From assembly GCF_018119395.1 (NCBI RefSeq), contig NZ_JAGPWD010000011.1, forward strand, positions 61,649 through 125,648: 64,000 nucleotides of DNA, written 5' to 3'. The notes below the pieces were generated by a model. It was not told where the DNA came from and made no database searches. It saw only the letters and a program-made list of their open reading frames with translations. Numbering within the stretch: the stretch's first letter is position 1; every line of letters begins with the position of its first letter. The translations under genes were made by a program, and so were the position numbers. Source of the stretch: Massilia sp. ZL223 (GTDB lineage Bacteria; Pseudomonadota; Gammaproteobacteria; Burkholderiales; Burkholderiaceae_D). Shown piece by piece: positions 27,756 to 36,036 of the stretch.

Positions 27756-28865
27756 ATGTTTAATATCGTCCTGAACGTCGCCGGCTCGCTGATGCACCTG
27801 TACGTGCTCGCGCGCCTGTACCGCATCGACGCCATTCGCTCCCGCTTCAAGCCGGGCGCCTGGGCCCTGGCCGGGCTGCTGGTCTGGCTCGTCTACCTGG
27901 GCGGCGTCCATCTGGGCGACGAGGCCATGGACTGGCGCTGGTGGCCCGGCCAGTTCGCCATGACCTGGCTCGGCATCGTGTTCGTCATGTCGGTGTGCCT
28001 GCTCATCGCCGACATCGCCACCGGCTTCGGCACCTGGTGGCGGCCCCATAACCGCAAGCTCACCGCCGGCGCCGCCGTCCTTGGCGCCCTGGTGAGCGGC
28101 TTCGCCATCTACCAGGCGGTGCGCACGCCGGTGGTGGTCGAGCACGAGGTGGTCTTGCCGGGCCTGCCGCAACAGCTGGACGGCACCGTGCTGGTGGCGC
28201 TCAGCGACATCCACCTGGGCGCCCAGCGCCGCGCCGCGTGGATGGAACAGGTGGTCGAACGCATCAACGCCCAGAACCCGGCCGCCGTGCTGCTGCTGGG
28301 CGACCAGGTCGAGGACGAACCGGCCGCCGACCCGCGCCTGGCCGGCGTGCTGCGCGCCATCCGCGCCCCGCGCGGCGTGTGGGCGGTCACGGGCAACCAC
28401 GAATACTATGGCGACGCCGCCGGCACCATCGCCGAGTTCGAGGCGGGCGGCGTGCACTGGCTGCGCGACCAGCGGGTCGAGCTGCTGCCCGGCCTGCACC
28501 TGGCCGGCCTCGACGACATCGGCAGCCGCATGCGCCGCGGCGGCGACATCCTGTCGGGGCTGGACCGGCTCTATCCGGCGCGGGCCGAGGGCGCGGCCAT
28601 CCTGATGGCCCACATCCCGGCCGCGCCCGTGATCGAGCGCGCGGCAGCGCACGGCATCGGCCTGATGCTGTCCGGGCATACCCACGGCGGCCAGATCTGG
28701 CCCTTCAACTATGCGGTGCAGCGCCGCTTTCCGCAGGTGGTGGGCGCCCACCGCATCCAGGACCTGCAGCTGATCATCAGCCGCGGCGCCGGCAGCTGGG
28801 GCCCGCGCATGCGCCTCTGGAAACCGGGCGAGATGCTCAAGATTACCCTGCGCGCCCCACGCTAG
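27756..28865 (+). CDS. membrane-anchored metallophosphoesterase
   Basis: 369 residues. Four hydrophobic segments occupy about the first 125 residues, and a calcineurin-like catalytic domain follows. Metal ligands are in LSDIHLG, LLGDQVED, TGNHEYYG, MAHIP and SGHTHGGQ. The layout matches the YkuE/YaeI-type phosphodiesterases with an N-terminal membrane region. Relatives act on lipid or nucleotide phosphates; the substrate is unknown. It starts 4 nt after recJ, suggesting one transcript, and its last 4 nt overlap the convergent MBL-fold gene. Confidence 0.9.
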   Translation: MFNIVLNVAGSLMHLYVLARLYRIDAIRSRFKPGAWALAGLLVWLVYLGGVHLGDEAMDWRWWPGQFAMTWLGIVFVMSVCLLIADIATGFGTWWRPHNRKLTAGAAVLGALVSGFAIYQAVRTPVVVEHEVVLPGLPQQLDGTVLVALSDIHLGAQRRAAWMEQVVERINAQNPAAVLLLGDQVEDEPAADPRLAGVLRAIRAPRGVWAVTGNHEYYGDAAGTIAEFEAGGVHWLRDQRVELLPGLHLAGLDDIGSRMRRGGDILSGLDRLYPARAEGAAILMAHIPAAPVIERAAAHGIGLMLSGHTHGGQIWPFNYAVQRRFPQVVGAHRIQDLQLIISRGAGSWGPRMRLWKPGEMLKITLRAPR

Positions 28866-29944
28866 CGCTGCGGCCTGTAGGTCTCGCCGATCTTCATGAC
28901 GAAAAAGGCGTCGTCGGCCACGCCCTGCTCGCGGCGCGCGTCGGCGAGGTCGCGCGGCGCCTGGTCGAGTCGCTCCTGGCCCATCGGGAAGGTCCCCCAG
29001 TGCATGCCGACGCTGCGCCGCACCCGCAGCTCGCGGTGAATGCGCACCGCCTCGCCGGGGCTGACGTGGGAGTTGCGGTACCACACCGGCTGGTAGGCGC
29101 CGATCCCGATCGCCGCCAGGTCGAAACCCTCGAAACGGGCGGCGATGTCCTGGATATCGCGCGAATAGCCCAGGTCGCCCGAAAAGAAGAAGGAAAAGCC
29201 CGGCCGCGTGACGGCGTAGGCGCCCCAGAGCGTGGCGTTGCGGTCCCAGGGCGTGCGCGCCGACCAGTGCATCACCGGCAGCAGCTGGATCTCGTGCCCG
29301 CGCAGGCTGGTCTTGTCCCACCAGTCCAGGCGCACGATGCGCGAGCGGTCGCCGTCGGTCACGTTCTGTTCCAGCCAGACGTCCACGCCCAGCGGCGCCA
29401 CCAGCAGCGGCGCTCCGCCCTTCTGCCGGTAGAGGGCGCGCAGCGAGGCCTGCGACAGGTGGTCGTAGTGCGAGTGGCTGATCAGGATCGCGTCGATGCG
29501 CGGCAATTGGCTGAGCGCCAGGCCCGGTGGCTGGTGCCGCTTCGGCCCCGCGAAGGACAGCGGCGAGGCGCGTTCCTCGAACACCGGATCGGTCAGGATG
29601 TTGAGTCCGTTCCCGGTCTGGAACAGGAAGCTGGCGTGCCCGATCCAGGTCAGCGCCGGCTCCGCGGCATTGGCGTGGATGAAGTCCAGGTCAGGGGCGA
29701 CCGTCGGGATGGGCGCCAGCGGCAGGCGCTCCGAACCGTCCGAGGTCCAGTTCCTGATGCGCGCCGCCCAGCCCTCCACGAAGCCGGCCTGCGGGCGCCG
29801 GTACGCCGGGTTGGACGGATAGTTGTTCACGAAACCGTCGCGCCGGTGATGAGGCTTGGCGTCGTCATAATAGGGATTGACGTTCGCGCAACCGCTGGCG
29901 AGGAGTCCGGCGACGAGCGCCGGCACGATCATGGTGGTGCGCAT
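28862..29944 (-). CDS. MBL-fold lipoprotein hydrolase (NAPE-PLD/RomA-like)
   Basis: 360 residues from the ATG at 29944. The signal MRTTMIVPALVAGLLASGC has a lipobox (LASGC), so it is likely an envelope lipoprotein. The zinc site is HSHYDHLS. TWIGHASFLFQTGNGLNILTDPVF, FFFSGDLGYS and VGMHWGTF are the conserved strands of the UlaG/NAPE-PLD branch of metallo-beta-lactamase proteins. These enzymes act on phosphodiester or lactone substrates; no specific one can be named. It converges on the metallophosphoesterase with a 4-nt overlap of the 3' ends. Confidence 0.88.
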   Translation of the reverse strand: MRTTMIVPALVAGLLASGCANVNPYYDDAKPHHRRDGFVNNYPSNPAYRRPQAGFVEGWAARIRNWTSDGSERLPLAPIPTVAPDLDFIHANAAEPALTWIGHASFLFQTGNGLNILTDPVFEERASPLSFAGPKRHQPPGLALSQLPRIDAILISHSHYDHLSQASLRALYRQKGGAPLLVAPLGVDVWLEQNVTDGDRSRIVRLDWWDKTSLRGHEIQLLPVMHWSARTPWDRNATLWGAYAVTRPGFSFFFSGDLGYSRDIQDIAARFEGFDLAAIGIGAYQPVWYRNSHVSPGEAVRIHRELRVRRSVGMHWGTFPMGQERLDQAPRDLADARREQGVADDAFFVMKIGETYRPQR

Positions 29945-30049
29945 GGGCGGCAAGGATTGGTAAAAAAGCACGAGTATACGTCAGCTCGCGAACCGGGCTT
30001 GCCAGCATGTCATATTCCTCCGCACATTTCCTTATTCTGCGTTGTTCAG

Positions 30050-30082
30050 CGCTATCAATTTCCTGTAGGATAGCGATTTTTT
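30050..30082 (+). terminator. terminator-like hairpin in the leader of the sialidase-like operon
   Basis: CGCTATC (30050-30056) and GATAGCG (30069-30075) form a 7-bp stem around 12 nt and are followed by ATTTTTT. No gene on this strand ends nearby, since the upstream gene is transcribed the other way. It therefore lies in the 5' leader of the gene starting at 30218 and could be an attenuator, or end antisense or short leader transcripts. Confidence 0.5.
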
Positions 30083-30217
30083 CGCGGGAATATTGAGCTC
30101 GGCGACCCCGGCTCGATCGCCTGCGAAGCGGCCCGCACAGCTTGCCGTCAAGCGGCGCCGGTCATGTGAACGTTAGGAATCCTGCTCTACCGGGAAGGTT
30201 TCCGCTACTGGAAGAGT

Positions 30218-31381
30218 ATGGAGCGTCACCAGAACCTGCAGTCACGCCGTTACCGCTGGACCGTATTCGCTTGCGCCCTCGCCGTCCTGGTCGTCGCCGG
30301 CGCCGAAGCGCTCCGCTGGGCCCACGTGGCCCGCTCCAAGGCCGTCCCGACCCTCCCCAAGGCCGTGTCATCCGGCCGGGTGGCGCTGTCCGAACTCTCG
30401 CGCTCCCACATCCCGATGCCGCAGGGCGTCCCCTCGGCCCACGCCAGCGCCCTGACCGCCCTCGCGGGCGACCGCATGCTCGCCTTCTGGTGGGCCGGCA
30501 GCCGCGAGAGCGGCCCGGACGTCAAGGTGTATGCGTCGCGCTGGCACAACGGCGGCTGGAGCCCGCCCTGGGAAGTCGCCAGCCGCGCCTCGCTCGGCAA
30601 AGCCCTCGGCTTCGGCGTGCGCCGCATCGGCAATCCGGTCGCCTGGACCGACCGCGACGGCCGCATCCACCTCTATGTCGTGGCCACCGGCCTGGGCGGC
30701 TGGGCCGCCTCGCGCGTGGCGCACATGATCTCGGCCGACCATGGCGCCAGCTTCGACGTCAAGCGCGTACTGCCGATGTCGCCTCTGTTCAATACCAGTG
30801 TGCTGGTGCGCACCAATCCGGTCGGCACCGGCGACGGCGGCTGGTGGCTGCCGGTCTACTTCGAGATCGGCATCAAGTACCCCATGCTGATGGCCTTCGA
30901 CGCCGAAGGCGACCCGACCTGGCTGGGCCGCATCGGCGAGCGCACCACGGCCCTGCAGCCGGCCATCGTGCCGGTATCGAATACCGAGGTGCGCGCCTGG
31001 ATGCGCGACGCCAGCGACGAACAGCGCGTCCAGCACGTGACCAGCCGCGACGGCGGCCATAGCTGGGAAGACCAGCCGCCGCTGAACATGGCGAACCACG
31101 ATACCTCGCTGGCGGTCATCCGCCTGAGCAGCGGGCAGTTCCTGATGCTGCACAACCCGGTCGAAGCGGGGGGCTCCTCGCGCAGCACCTTGCGCCTGTC
31201 GATCTCGAACGACAGCCATTCCTGGCGCACCGTCGCCGATGTCGCGCGCGGCCCGGCCGGCGACGAGTTCTCCTACCCGACCATGCAGCAGGTCGGCGAC
31301 GAGCTGCACGTCACCTATACCCACCAGCGCCAGTCGATCGCCCACCACCGCTACCGCATCTCGCTTGGAGACACAATCTGA
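30218..31381 (+). CDS. BNR/sialidase-like beta-propeller protein, membrane-anchored
   Basis: 387 residues. One hydrophobic segment (about 15-33) anchors or exports the protein, and the rest is predicted periplasmic. Asp-box-like motifs SADHGASF, SRDGGHSWED and SNDSHSW mark a six-bladed sialidase fold. The R-I-G-N-P type stretch VRRIGNPVAW and FNTSVLVRTNPV fit the exo-alpha-sialidase-like family seen in Proteobacteria. Whether it hydrolyses sialic acid or only binds sugar is unknown. GGAAGAG precedes the ATG. The stop overlaps the next ATG (TGATG), and the four genes to 34958 form one operon ending in an LtaS-like transferase. Confidence 0.82.
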   Translation: MERHQNLQSRRYRWTVFACALAVLVVAGAEALRWAHVARSKAVPTLPKAVSSGRVALSELSRSHIPMPQGVPSAHASALTALAGDRMLAFWWAGSRESGPDVKVYASRWHNGGWSPPWEVASRASLGKALGFGVRRIGNPVAWTDRDGRIHLYVVATGLGGWAASRVAHMISADHGASFDVKRVLPMSPLFNTSVLVRTNPVGTGDGGWWLPVYFEIGIKYPMLMAFDAEGDPTWLGRIGERTTALQPAIVPVSNTEVRAWMRDASDEQRVQHVTSRDGGHSWEDQPPLNMANHDTSLAVIRLSSGQFLMLHNPVEAGGSSRSTLRLSISNDSHSWRTVADVARGPAGDEFSYPTMQQVGDELHVTYTHQRQSIAHHRYRISLGDTI

Positions 31382-32118
31382 TGAGCTTGCCCGACCTGAC
31401 CTGGCAGATGATCTACGGACGGCTGGCCTGGGCCATCGTGCTCGCCACCGTGCTGGTCGTCCTGGCGCCCGGCCCCTGGCGCCGCAGCCGCCGCCTGCCG
31501 CTGGCGGCGCTCGGCCTGATTGTGCTGCTGGCCGTCCTGCCGGGCCAGGCCTCGCCGGCGTGGACGCTGGGCCTGGCCTTCCAGTATCCGAGCGGATTGC
31601 TTACCGCCTGCTGCCTGCTCAAGCTGCTGGACCGGCGGCGCGGCATGCGCGCCGTGTGCGTCCTCCCGACCGGCCTGGCCGCGCCGCTGGCCATCGCCGG
31701 GACCGCGCTCTACCTGGATGCCTTCGGCCTGATTTCGCAAGGTTATTACTACGCGGGCTTCTCCGCCGCCAGCGTGCCGGTCCTGGCGGTGCTGGCGACC
31801 ATCGCCTGCGCCGCCGCCATCGTGCGCGGCCGCAACCAGCGCCAGGCGCTGCCCCTGCTGGGCGCCTTCCTGCTGTTTTCCCTGCTGCGCCTGCCGACCG
31901 GGAACATCTGGGATGCGGTCATCGACCCGCTGCTGTGGGGCTGGGCCGTGATCGCCGTCGCCGCCGCCGGCCTGCGCCGCCTGCGCCGCCGCCCGCTGAA
32001 CACACAACGCCAGCCGGTCCCTGGCCTGGCCGCCGACCTGCCGGCCCTGCGCGCGGCCGGCATCGACACCTATTCACCGATCAAGGAGCACAGAAGTGGT
32101 AACGTCAGCAGCAACTAA
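31381..32118 (+). CDS. polytopic membrane protein of the sialidase/LtaS-like operon
   Basis: 245 residues with about six to seven hydrophobic segments from residue 15 to about 198. A basic, Pro-containing cytoplasmic tail ends the protein. I do not recognise a family. The region LDAFGLISQGYYYAGFSAASVPVLAVLA lies in the membrane core. The ATG overlaps the previous stop by one base, and its 3' end overlaps the next GTG start by 23 nt, so translation of all three is coupled. It probably works with the neighbouring envelope enzymes, but nothing in the sequence shows how. Confidence 0.75.
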   Translation: MSLPDLTWQMIYGRLAWAIVLATVLVVLAPGPWRRSRRLPLAALGLIVLLAVLPGQASPAWTLGLAFQYPSGLLTACCLLKLLDRRRGMRAVCVLPTGLAAPLAIAGTALYLDAFGLISQGYYYAGFSAASVPVLAVLATIACAAAIVRGRNQRQALPLLGAFLLFSLLRLPTGNIWDAVIDPLLWGWAVIAVAAAGLRRLRRRPLNTQRQPVPGLAADLPALRAAGIDTYSPIKEHRSGNVSSN

Positions 32119-32917
32119 GAGGAATTGGCTCACCCATCCGGCCATCGCCACGGGCATCGCCGTCAATGTATTCGTCCTGGGCCTGGCGGTCGCCTGGTCC
32201 GGCCCGGACCCGAAGCAGCTGTGGCGCCTGCTGGGCGAGGACGGCATTGTCGAATGGATGCAGTTCCTCTGCTTCACCGTGATCGCCGGCCTGCTCGCCT
32301 TCGCGACCGTCGAACGCGCCCGCCAGCCTGGCGCCGGCCGCCTCGAACTCCTGGCCCTGGGCGGCCTGAGCGTGGTGGTGGCGCTCGCGGCGATCGAGGA
32401 AATCAGCTGGTTCCAGCGCGTGCTGCAGGTACAGTCGCCGGACTTCTTCCTGCAGAATAACCGCCAGGCCGAAACCAACCTGCACAACCTGGCCGTGGGC
32501 AGCGGCAGCCTGCACAAGAACGTCATCCTCAAGCTGATCGTGATCGTGGGCCTGACTCATAACCTGGTCCTCCCGCTGCTGGCGCGCTCGCGCCCGGCCG
32601 TGCGCGACTTCGTCGAGCGTTTCGGCCTTTACCTGCCGCCGCTGGCCGCGTCGATCCCCTACCTGGTGCTGGTGATCCTGTCGCACCTGCTGATCGACCA
32701 CCCGCGCAAGGGCGAGCTGGGCGAAATGTTCGGCGCCGTGCACTACCTGGCGACCGTGTTCGGCGCCTATTTCGTGGGCGTGGCCACCAGGCGCGCACCG
32801 CTGTTCGAGAACGCGAACGACGGCCGCCGCTTGAGCACCCTGTTCGCGATGATGCTGGTATTCCTGCTGTTCGTGGCCTGGCTGCTGAGCGCGGGCGTCG
32901 GCGCCACCGGCGCATAA
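32096..32917 (+). CDS. membrane protein with EEISW / NNRQAETNLHNL motif
   Basis: 273 residues with about six to seven hydrophobic segments. Between the third and fourth helices it carries EEISWFQRVLQVQSPDFF and then NNRQAETNLHNLAVGSG. A similar acidic, Asn-rich block recurs in uncharacterised bacterial membrane proteins, and the conserved Glu, Asp, Asn and His suggest a catalytic or metal site. The GTG at 32096 is chosen because AAGGAG lies about 9 nt upstream. It overlaps the previous gene by 23 nt and ends 22 nt before the LtaS-like gene. Function unknown; a role in glycan or lipid modification is inferred from context. Confidence 0.76.
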   Translation: MVTSAATKRNWLTHPAIATGIAVNVFVLGLAVAWSGPDPKQLWRLLGEDGIVEWMQFLCFTVIAGLLAFATVERARQPGAGRLELLALGGLSVVVALAAIEEISWFQRVLQVQSPDFFLQNNRQAETNLHNLAVGSGSLHKNVILKLIVIVGLTHNLVLPLLARSRPAVRDFVERFGLYLPPLAASIPYLVLVILSHLLIDHPRKGELGEMFGAVHYLATVFGAYFVGVATRRAPLFENANDGRRLSTLFAMMLVFLLFVAWLLSAGVGATGA

Positions 32918-32939
32918 ACCTTACCTTCCAGGGGCTGCC

Positions 32940-34958
32940 ATGCGCGTCGATCCCAACACCATCTTCCACCAGCCTTCCTTCGGCAGGCAACCCTTGAGCA
33001 CCAGCGCCGCATGGCTGGCCCGGATCACGCGCTGGGCCGGGCCCTACGTCAGCCTGGTGCAGATGCTTGTGATCGGGCTGGTGCTGCTGTCGCTCTCGCG
33101 CCTCGGGCTGATGGCCTGGCAATGGGATCGCGTATCCGCCACCGGCATCGCCGGCACCATGCTGGTCCAGGGCGTGCGCGCCGACCTGATCCTGATGGGC
33201 TACCTGTTCGTGCTCCCCCTGGTCCTGGCGCCCTTCCTGGCTTACCGCAAGACGCAGCGCGCCTGGCGCATCCTGACGGTGGTCTGGGCCGCCTGTGGAC
33301 TGATCTTCGTGGTGTTCATGGAGGTCTCGACGCCGCAATTCATCATGCAGTACGACGTGCGGCCGAACCGGCTGTTCGTCGAATACCTGTCGCACCCGCG
33401 CGAAGTGGGCGCCACCCTGTGGAACGGCTTTCGCATCGCCCTGCTGCTGGGCGTGGGCGCGACCATCGTGCTGGGCGTGAGCCTGCTCCGCCTCCTGAAG
33501 GCCGCTTCCACCGGCGCCGGCCTGTGGTCCGCGAAGAAGCTGCTCCTGACCTGGCCGCTGATCGTGCTGGTGGTGTTCTTCCAGATCCGGTCGACCACCG
33601 CCCACCGCCCGGCCAACCCGGCGCTGTTCGCCCTGACCAAGGATGCGATGGTCAATTCGCTGATCGTGAACTCCCCCTGGTCGGTGCTGGACGCGATCAA
33701 TTCGATGGGCAAGGAAGCCAAGTCGTCCGAGATCTATGGCAAGCTGCCGCGCGAGACGGTTTTCGCTCAGGTGAAGGCGGCGCCGTGGCTGAAGGACCAC
33801 CAGTTCCCGAACGCCGAACTGCCGACCTTGCACCGCCAGCTGGCGGCCGTCCAGCGCGCCAAGCCGCTCAACCTGGTGATCGTGCTCGAGGAAAGCCTGG
33901 GCGCGACCTTCGTGCAGTCGCTGGGCGGCCTGCCGGTCACTCCGGAATTGGAAAAGCTGAAGGGTGAAGGCTGGTGGTTCGAGCAGCTCTACGCGACCGG
34001 CACCCGCTCGGTGCGCGGCATCGAGGCCGTGATCGCCGGCTTCCCGCCGACGCCGGCGCGCAGCGTGGTCAAGCTCTCGCTGGCGCAGCAGAACTTCTAC
34101 ACCCTGGCCGCTGGCCTGGGCCAGCAGGGCTACCACACCGAGTTCGTGTACGGCGGCGAAGCGCACTTCGACAACATGCGCAGCTTCTTCACCGGGAACG
34201 GCTTCCAGAGCGTGGTCGACCAGGCACAGATGAAGCCGAAGTTCGTGGGCAGCTGGGGCGCTTCGGACGAAGACCTGTTCGATAAATCGCTGGAGCGCCT
34301 GAAGCACCTGCATGGACAGGGCAAGCCTTTCTTCAGCCTGATCTTCAGCTCCTCGAACCACGAGCCTTTCGAATTCCCGGATGGGAAGATCAGCCTGCAC
34401 GATCCGGCCAAGCAGACCGTCAATAACGCGGTCAAGTACGCCGACTTCGCGCTCGGCCAATTCATCCGCGAAGCCAAGAAGCAGGAGTACTGGAAGGATA
34501 CGGTATTCCTGATCGTGGCCGACCACGACAACCGTGTGTACGGCAACAGCCTGGTGCCGATCAAGAAGTTCCACATTCCCGGGCTGATCCTGGGAGCGGA
34601 CATCCAGCCGAAGCGCATCGCGACCATCGCCAGCCAGGTGGACCTGGGACCGACCCTGCTGTCGCTGCTGGGCGTGTCGAGCGAGCACCCGATGATCGGA
34701 CGCGACTTCGCGCGCGACGACGCGACGCCGGGACGGGCGCTGATCCAGTTCAACGATTACTTCGCGTGGCTCGAGGGCGAGTCCGCGACCATCCTGCGGC
34801 CGGGGCAGGCGCCGCTGCTGGCGAAGTACGAGGCGGCCAGCGGCAAGGTCGACTTCAATGCAGGGACGCCAAGCAAGGCGCAGGTGGAGCAGGCGATGGC
34901 GCACGTGATGCTGCCGTCGCTGTTGTATCGCGAACAGCGTTACCGGTTGGGAAAATAG
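32940..34958 (+). CDS. LTA synthase/phosphoglycerol transferase-like sulfatase-fold protein
   Basis: 672 residues. Five hydrophobic segments occupy about 1-220 and the large sulfatase-fold domain is outside the membrane. Metal and catalytic features are VIVLEESLG (metal Glu), YATGTRSVRGIEA (nucleophile Thr region of LtaS), SSSNHEPFEFP and VADHDNRVYG (metal Asp/His). LtaS/MdoB proteins move phosphoglycerol or phosphoethanolamine from phospholipid onto surface glycans. In a Gram-negative, a periplasmic glucan or exopolysaccharide is the likelier acceptor than lipoteichoic acid. It is the last gene of the operon and is followed by a palindromic hairpin with a T tract. Confidence 0.9.
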   Translation: MRVDPNTIFHQPSFGRQPLSTSAAWLARITRWAGPYVSLVQMLVIGLVLLSLSRLGLMAWQWDRVSATGIAGTMLVQGVRADLILMGYLFVLPLVLAPFLAYRKTQRAWRILTVVWAACGLIFVVFMEVSTPQFIMQYDVRPNRLFVEYLSHPREVGATLWNGFRIALLLGVGATIVLGVSLLRLLKAASTGAGLWSAKKLLLTWPLIVLVVFFQIRSTTAHRPANPALFALTKDAMVNSLIVNSPWSVLDAINSMGKEAKSSEIYGKLPRETVFAQVKAAPWLKDHQFPNAELPTLHRQLAAVQRAKPLNLVIVLEESLGATFVQSLGGLPVTPELEKLKGEGWWFEQLYATGTRSVRGIEAVIAGFPPTPARSVVKLSLAQQNFYTLAAGLGQQGYHTEFVYGGEAHFDNMRSFFTGNGFQSVVDQAQMKPKFVGSWGASDEDLFDKSLERLKHLHGQGKPFFSLIFSSSNHEPFEFPDGKISLHDPAKQTVNNAVKYADFALGQFIREAKKQEYWKDTVFLIVADHDNRVYGNSLVPIKKFHIPGLILGADIQPKRIATIASQVDLGPTLLSLLGVSSEHPMIGRDFARDDATPGRALIQFNDYFAWLEGESATILRPGQAPLLAKYEAASGKVDFNAGTPSKAQVEQAMAHVMLPSLLYREQRYRLGK

Positions 34959-34971
34959 TTACACTGTGCTT

Positions 34972-35004
34972 CGTCATCCCCGCGAAGGCGGGGATGACGT
35001 TTTT
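34972..35004 (+). terminator. palindromic repeat acting as terminator
   Basis: CGTCATCCCCGC / GCGGGGATGACG is a perfect 12-bp inverted repeat (34972-34983 and 34988-34999) around GAAG, followed by five T. It starts 13 nt after the LtaS-like stop. Its core CGTCATCCC also occurs in two more elements at 37.09-37.19 kb, so it belongs to a dispersed repeat family reused as a terminator. Confidence 0.85.
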
Positions 35005-35027
35005 CGACTAATGGTGAGTGCAGAAAG

Positions 35028-35480
35028 TTACTTCTTGCACTCACAAAAATCCGACCCCCGATCGAACACCACCCTCCACTTCCCCGGCGCTTCCAGCCGC
35101 CAGATCGAATTGAAGCGCCCGATCTTCTTCCCGCTGCGGTCGTAGATCGGCCCGCCGCTATACGCCAGCGTCCCCGAGTCCACCACCTCCACCTCTTCCG
35201 GCTCCCACGAGAACGGCGCTGCAGGCTTGTCGAAATACTTGCGCCAGCCCTGCGCCACGGCCTGCTTGCCGCGCAACGCGCCCTCGCCGGACATGAAAAT
35301 GGCCTCATCCGCCACGAAGCGGGTAAAACCCTCGAAATCGCGTGCCTTCATGGTCGCGGCAAAAGCCCGTTCGCTATCCGCCACCTGTTTCCTGAGGTCC
35401 TCGTGGGGCCCCCGTGCACTGCTGCCCGTCGCCGCCAGCATGAGACAGGCGGTCAGCAGAGAAATCGTACGTAGACGCAT
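35028..35480 (-). CDS. secreted SnoaL/DUF4440-like protein
   Basis: 150 residues. A signal peptide (MRLRTISLLTACLMLAATGSSA) is followed by a single NTF2-like domain. DSERAFAATMKARDFEGFTRFVADEAIFMSGEGALRGKQAV is the typical SnoaL/DUF4440 helix-loop, and GGPIYDRSGKKIGRFNSIWRLEAPGKWRVVFDRGSDF forms the end strands. These domains bind small molecules or act as isomerases; nothing more specific can be said. AAGGA is found before the ATG at 35480. It diverges from the antitoxin gene. Confidence 0.83.
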   Translation of the reverse strand: MRLRTISLLTACLMLAATGSSARGPHEDLRKQVADSERAFAATMKARDFEGFTRFVADEAIFMSGEGALRGKQAVAQGWRKYFDKPAAPFSWEPEEVEVVDSGTLAYSGGPIYDRSGKKIGRFNSIWRLEAPGKWRVVFDRGSDFCECKK

Positions 35481-35548
35481 GGACAAATCCTTTTCGATTT
35501 GGCAAGTTTGCGATTCTGTCACGGTACCACACACTTGACAACCACCGG

Positions 35549-35593
35549 TTGCAAAGCCTCCAAAAACGGAGTATAAAGACTCCATATTCGGAG
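35549..35593 (+). promoter_or_regulatory. toxin-antitoxin promoter with two operators
   Basis: TTGCAA (35549-35554) and TATAAA (35572-35577) are 17 nt apart, a good sigma-70 promoter. Two 14-bp palindromes of the form CTCC-N6-GGAG lie at 35558-35571 (in the spacer) and 35580-35593 (over the start site and the ribosome site). Their centres are 22 nt apart, about two helical turns. This is the arrangement expected for cooperative autorepression by the antitoxin. Confidence 0.78.
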
Positions 35594-35598
35594 GAACC

Positions 35599-36036
35599 AT
35601 GAGCCTAGCCTATTCATACCCCAAGAGCCGATTCGAGCCGGCCGTGCTGGTCGACCTGAATTCGAAGGCCGAGCGCGAGCGTTTGTCGCGCTCGGCCTTG
35701 AAGGGCTTCTTCAAGCTGGCCGGGGCCTGGCAGCTGCGCGAGGACGATGCGCGCGAACTGCTCGGCGGCCTGTCCTCGTCCTCGTACTACGACTGGAAAA
35801 AGAACCCGGACCGGGTGCTCGAAGTCGACCGCATCACCCGCATTTCCTATTTGCTGGGCGTCTACAAGGCCCTGCACATCCTCTACGGCGACAAGCTTGC
35901 CGACGAATGGATCCACCTGCCCAACACCAATCCGGTCTTCGCCGGACGCACTCCGCTAGCCTACATGCTGGCCGGCGGCCTGATCGCGATGCAAACGGTA
36001 CGCAAACTGCTGGACGCGCGCCGCGGAGGGTTGTGA
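35599..36036 (+). CDS. MbcA/ParS/Xre-type antitoxin
   Basis: 145 residues, soluble. The N-terminal half (about 25-85) is an Xre-like helix-turn-helix region: SRSALKGFFKLAGAWQLREDDARELLGGLSSSSYYDWKK. The C-terminal DUF2384 part reads RITRISYLLGVYKALHILYGDKLADEWIHLPNTNPVFAGRTPLAYMLAGG, the toxin-binding section. It would neutralise the RES toxin encoded next and repress the shared promoter through the CTCC-N6-GGAG sites. GGAGG precedes the ATG at 35599. Its stop touches the GTG start of the toxin, so antitoxin is made first. Confidence 0.92.
   Translation: MSLAYSYPKSRFEPAVLVDLNSKAERERLSRSALKGFFKLAGAWQLREDDARELLGGLSSSSYYDWKKNPDRVLEVDRITRISYLLGVYKALHILYGDKLADEWIHLPNTNPVFAGRTPLAYMLAGGLIAMQTVRKLLDARRGGL

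Noticed and set aside
25724..27850. 708-codon open frame antisense to the RpfE-like gene and recJ
   Set aside because: Its translation is low-complexity, His/Gln/Ala-rich text with no domain, as expected opposite a high-GC gene. Similar long antisense frames at 11463-13721, 32529-34904 and 53763-55553 were dropped for the same reason.
35535..35540. TTGACA as the -35 of the toxin-antitoxin promoter
   Set aside because: It is 31 nt from TATAAA. TTGCAA at 35549 has the correct 17-nt spacing.
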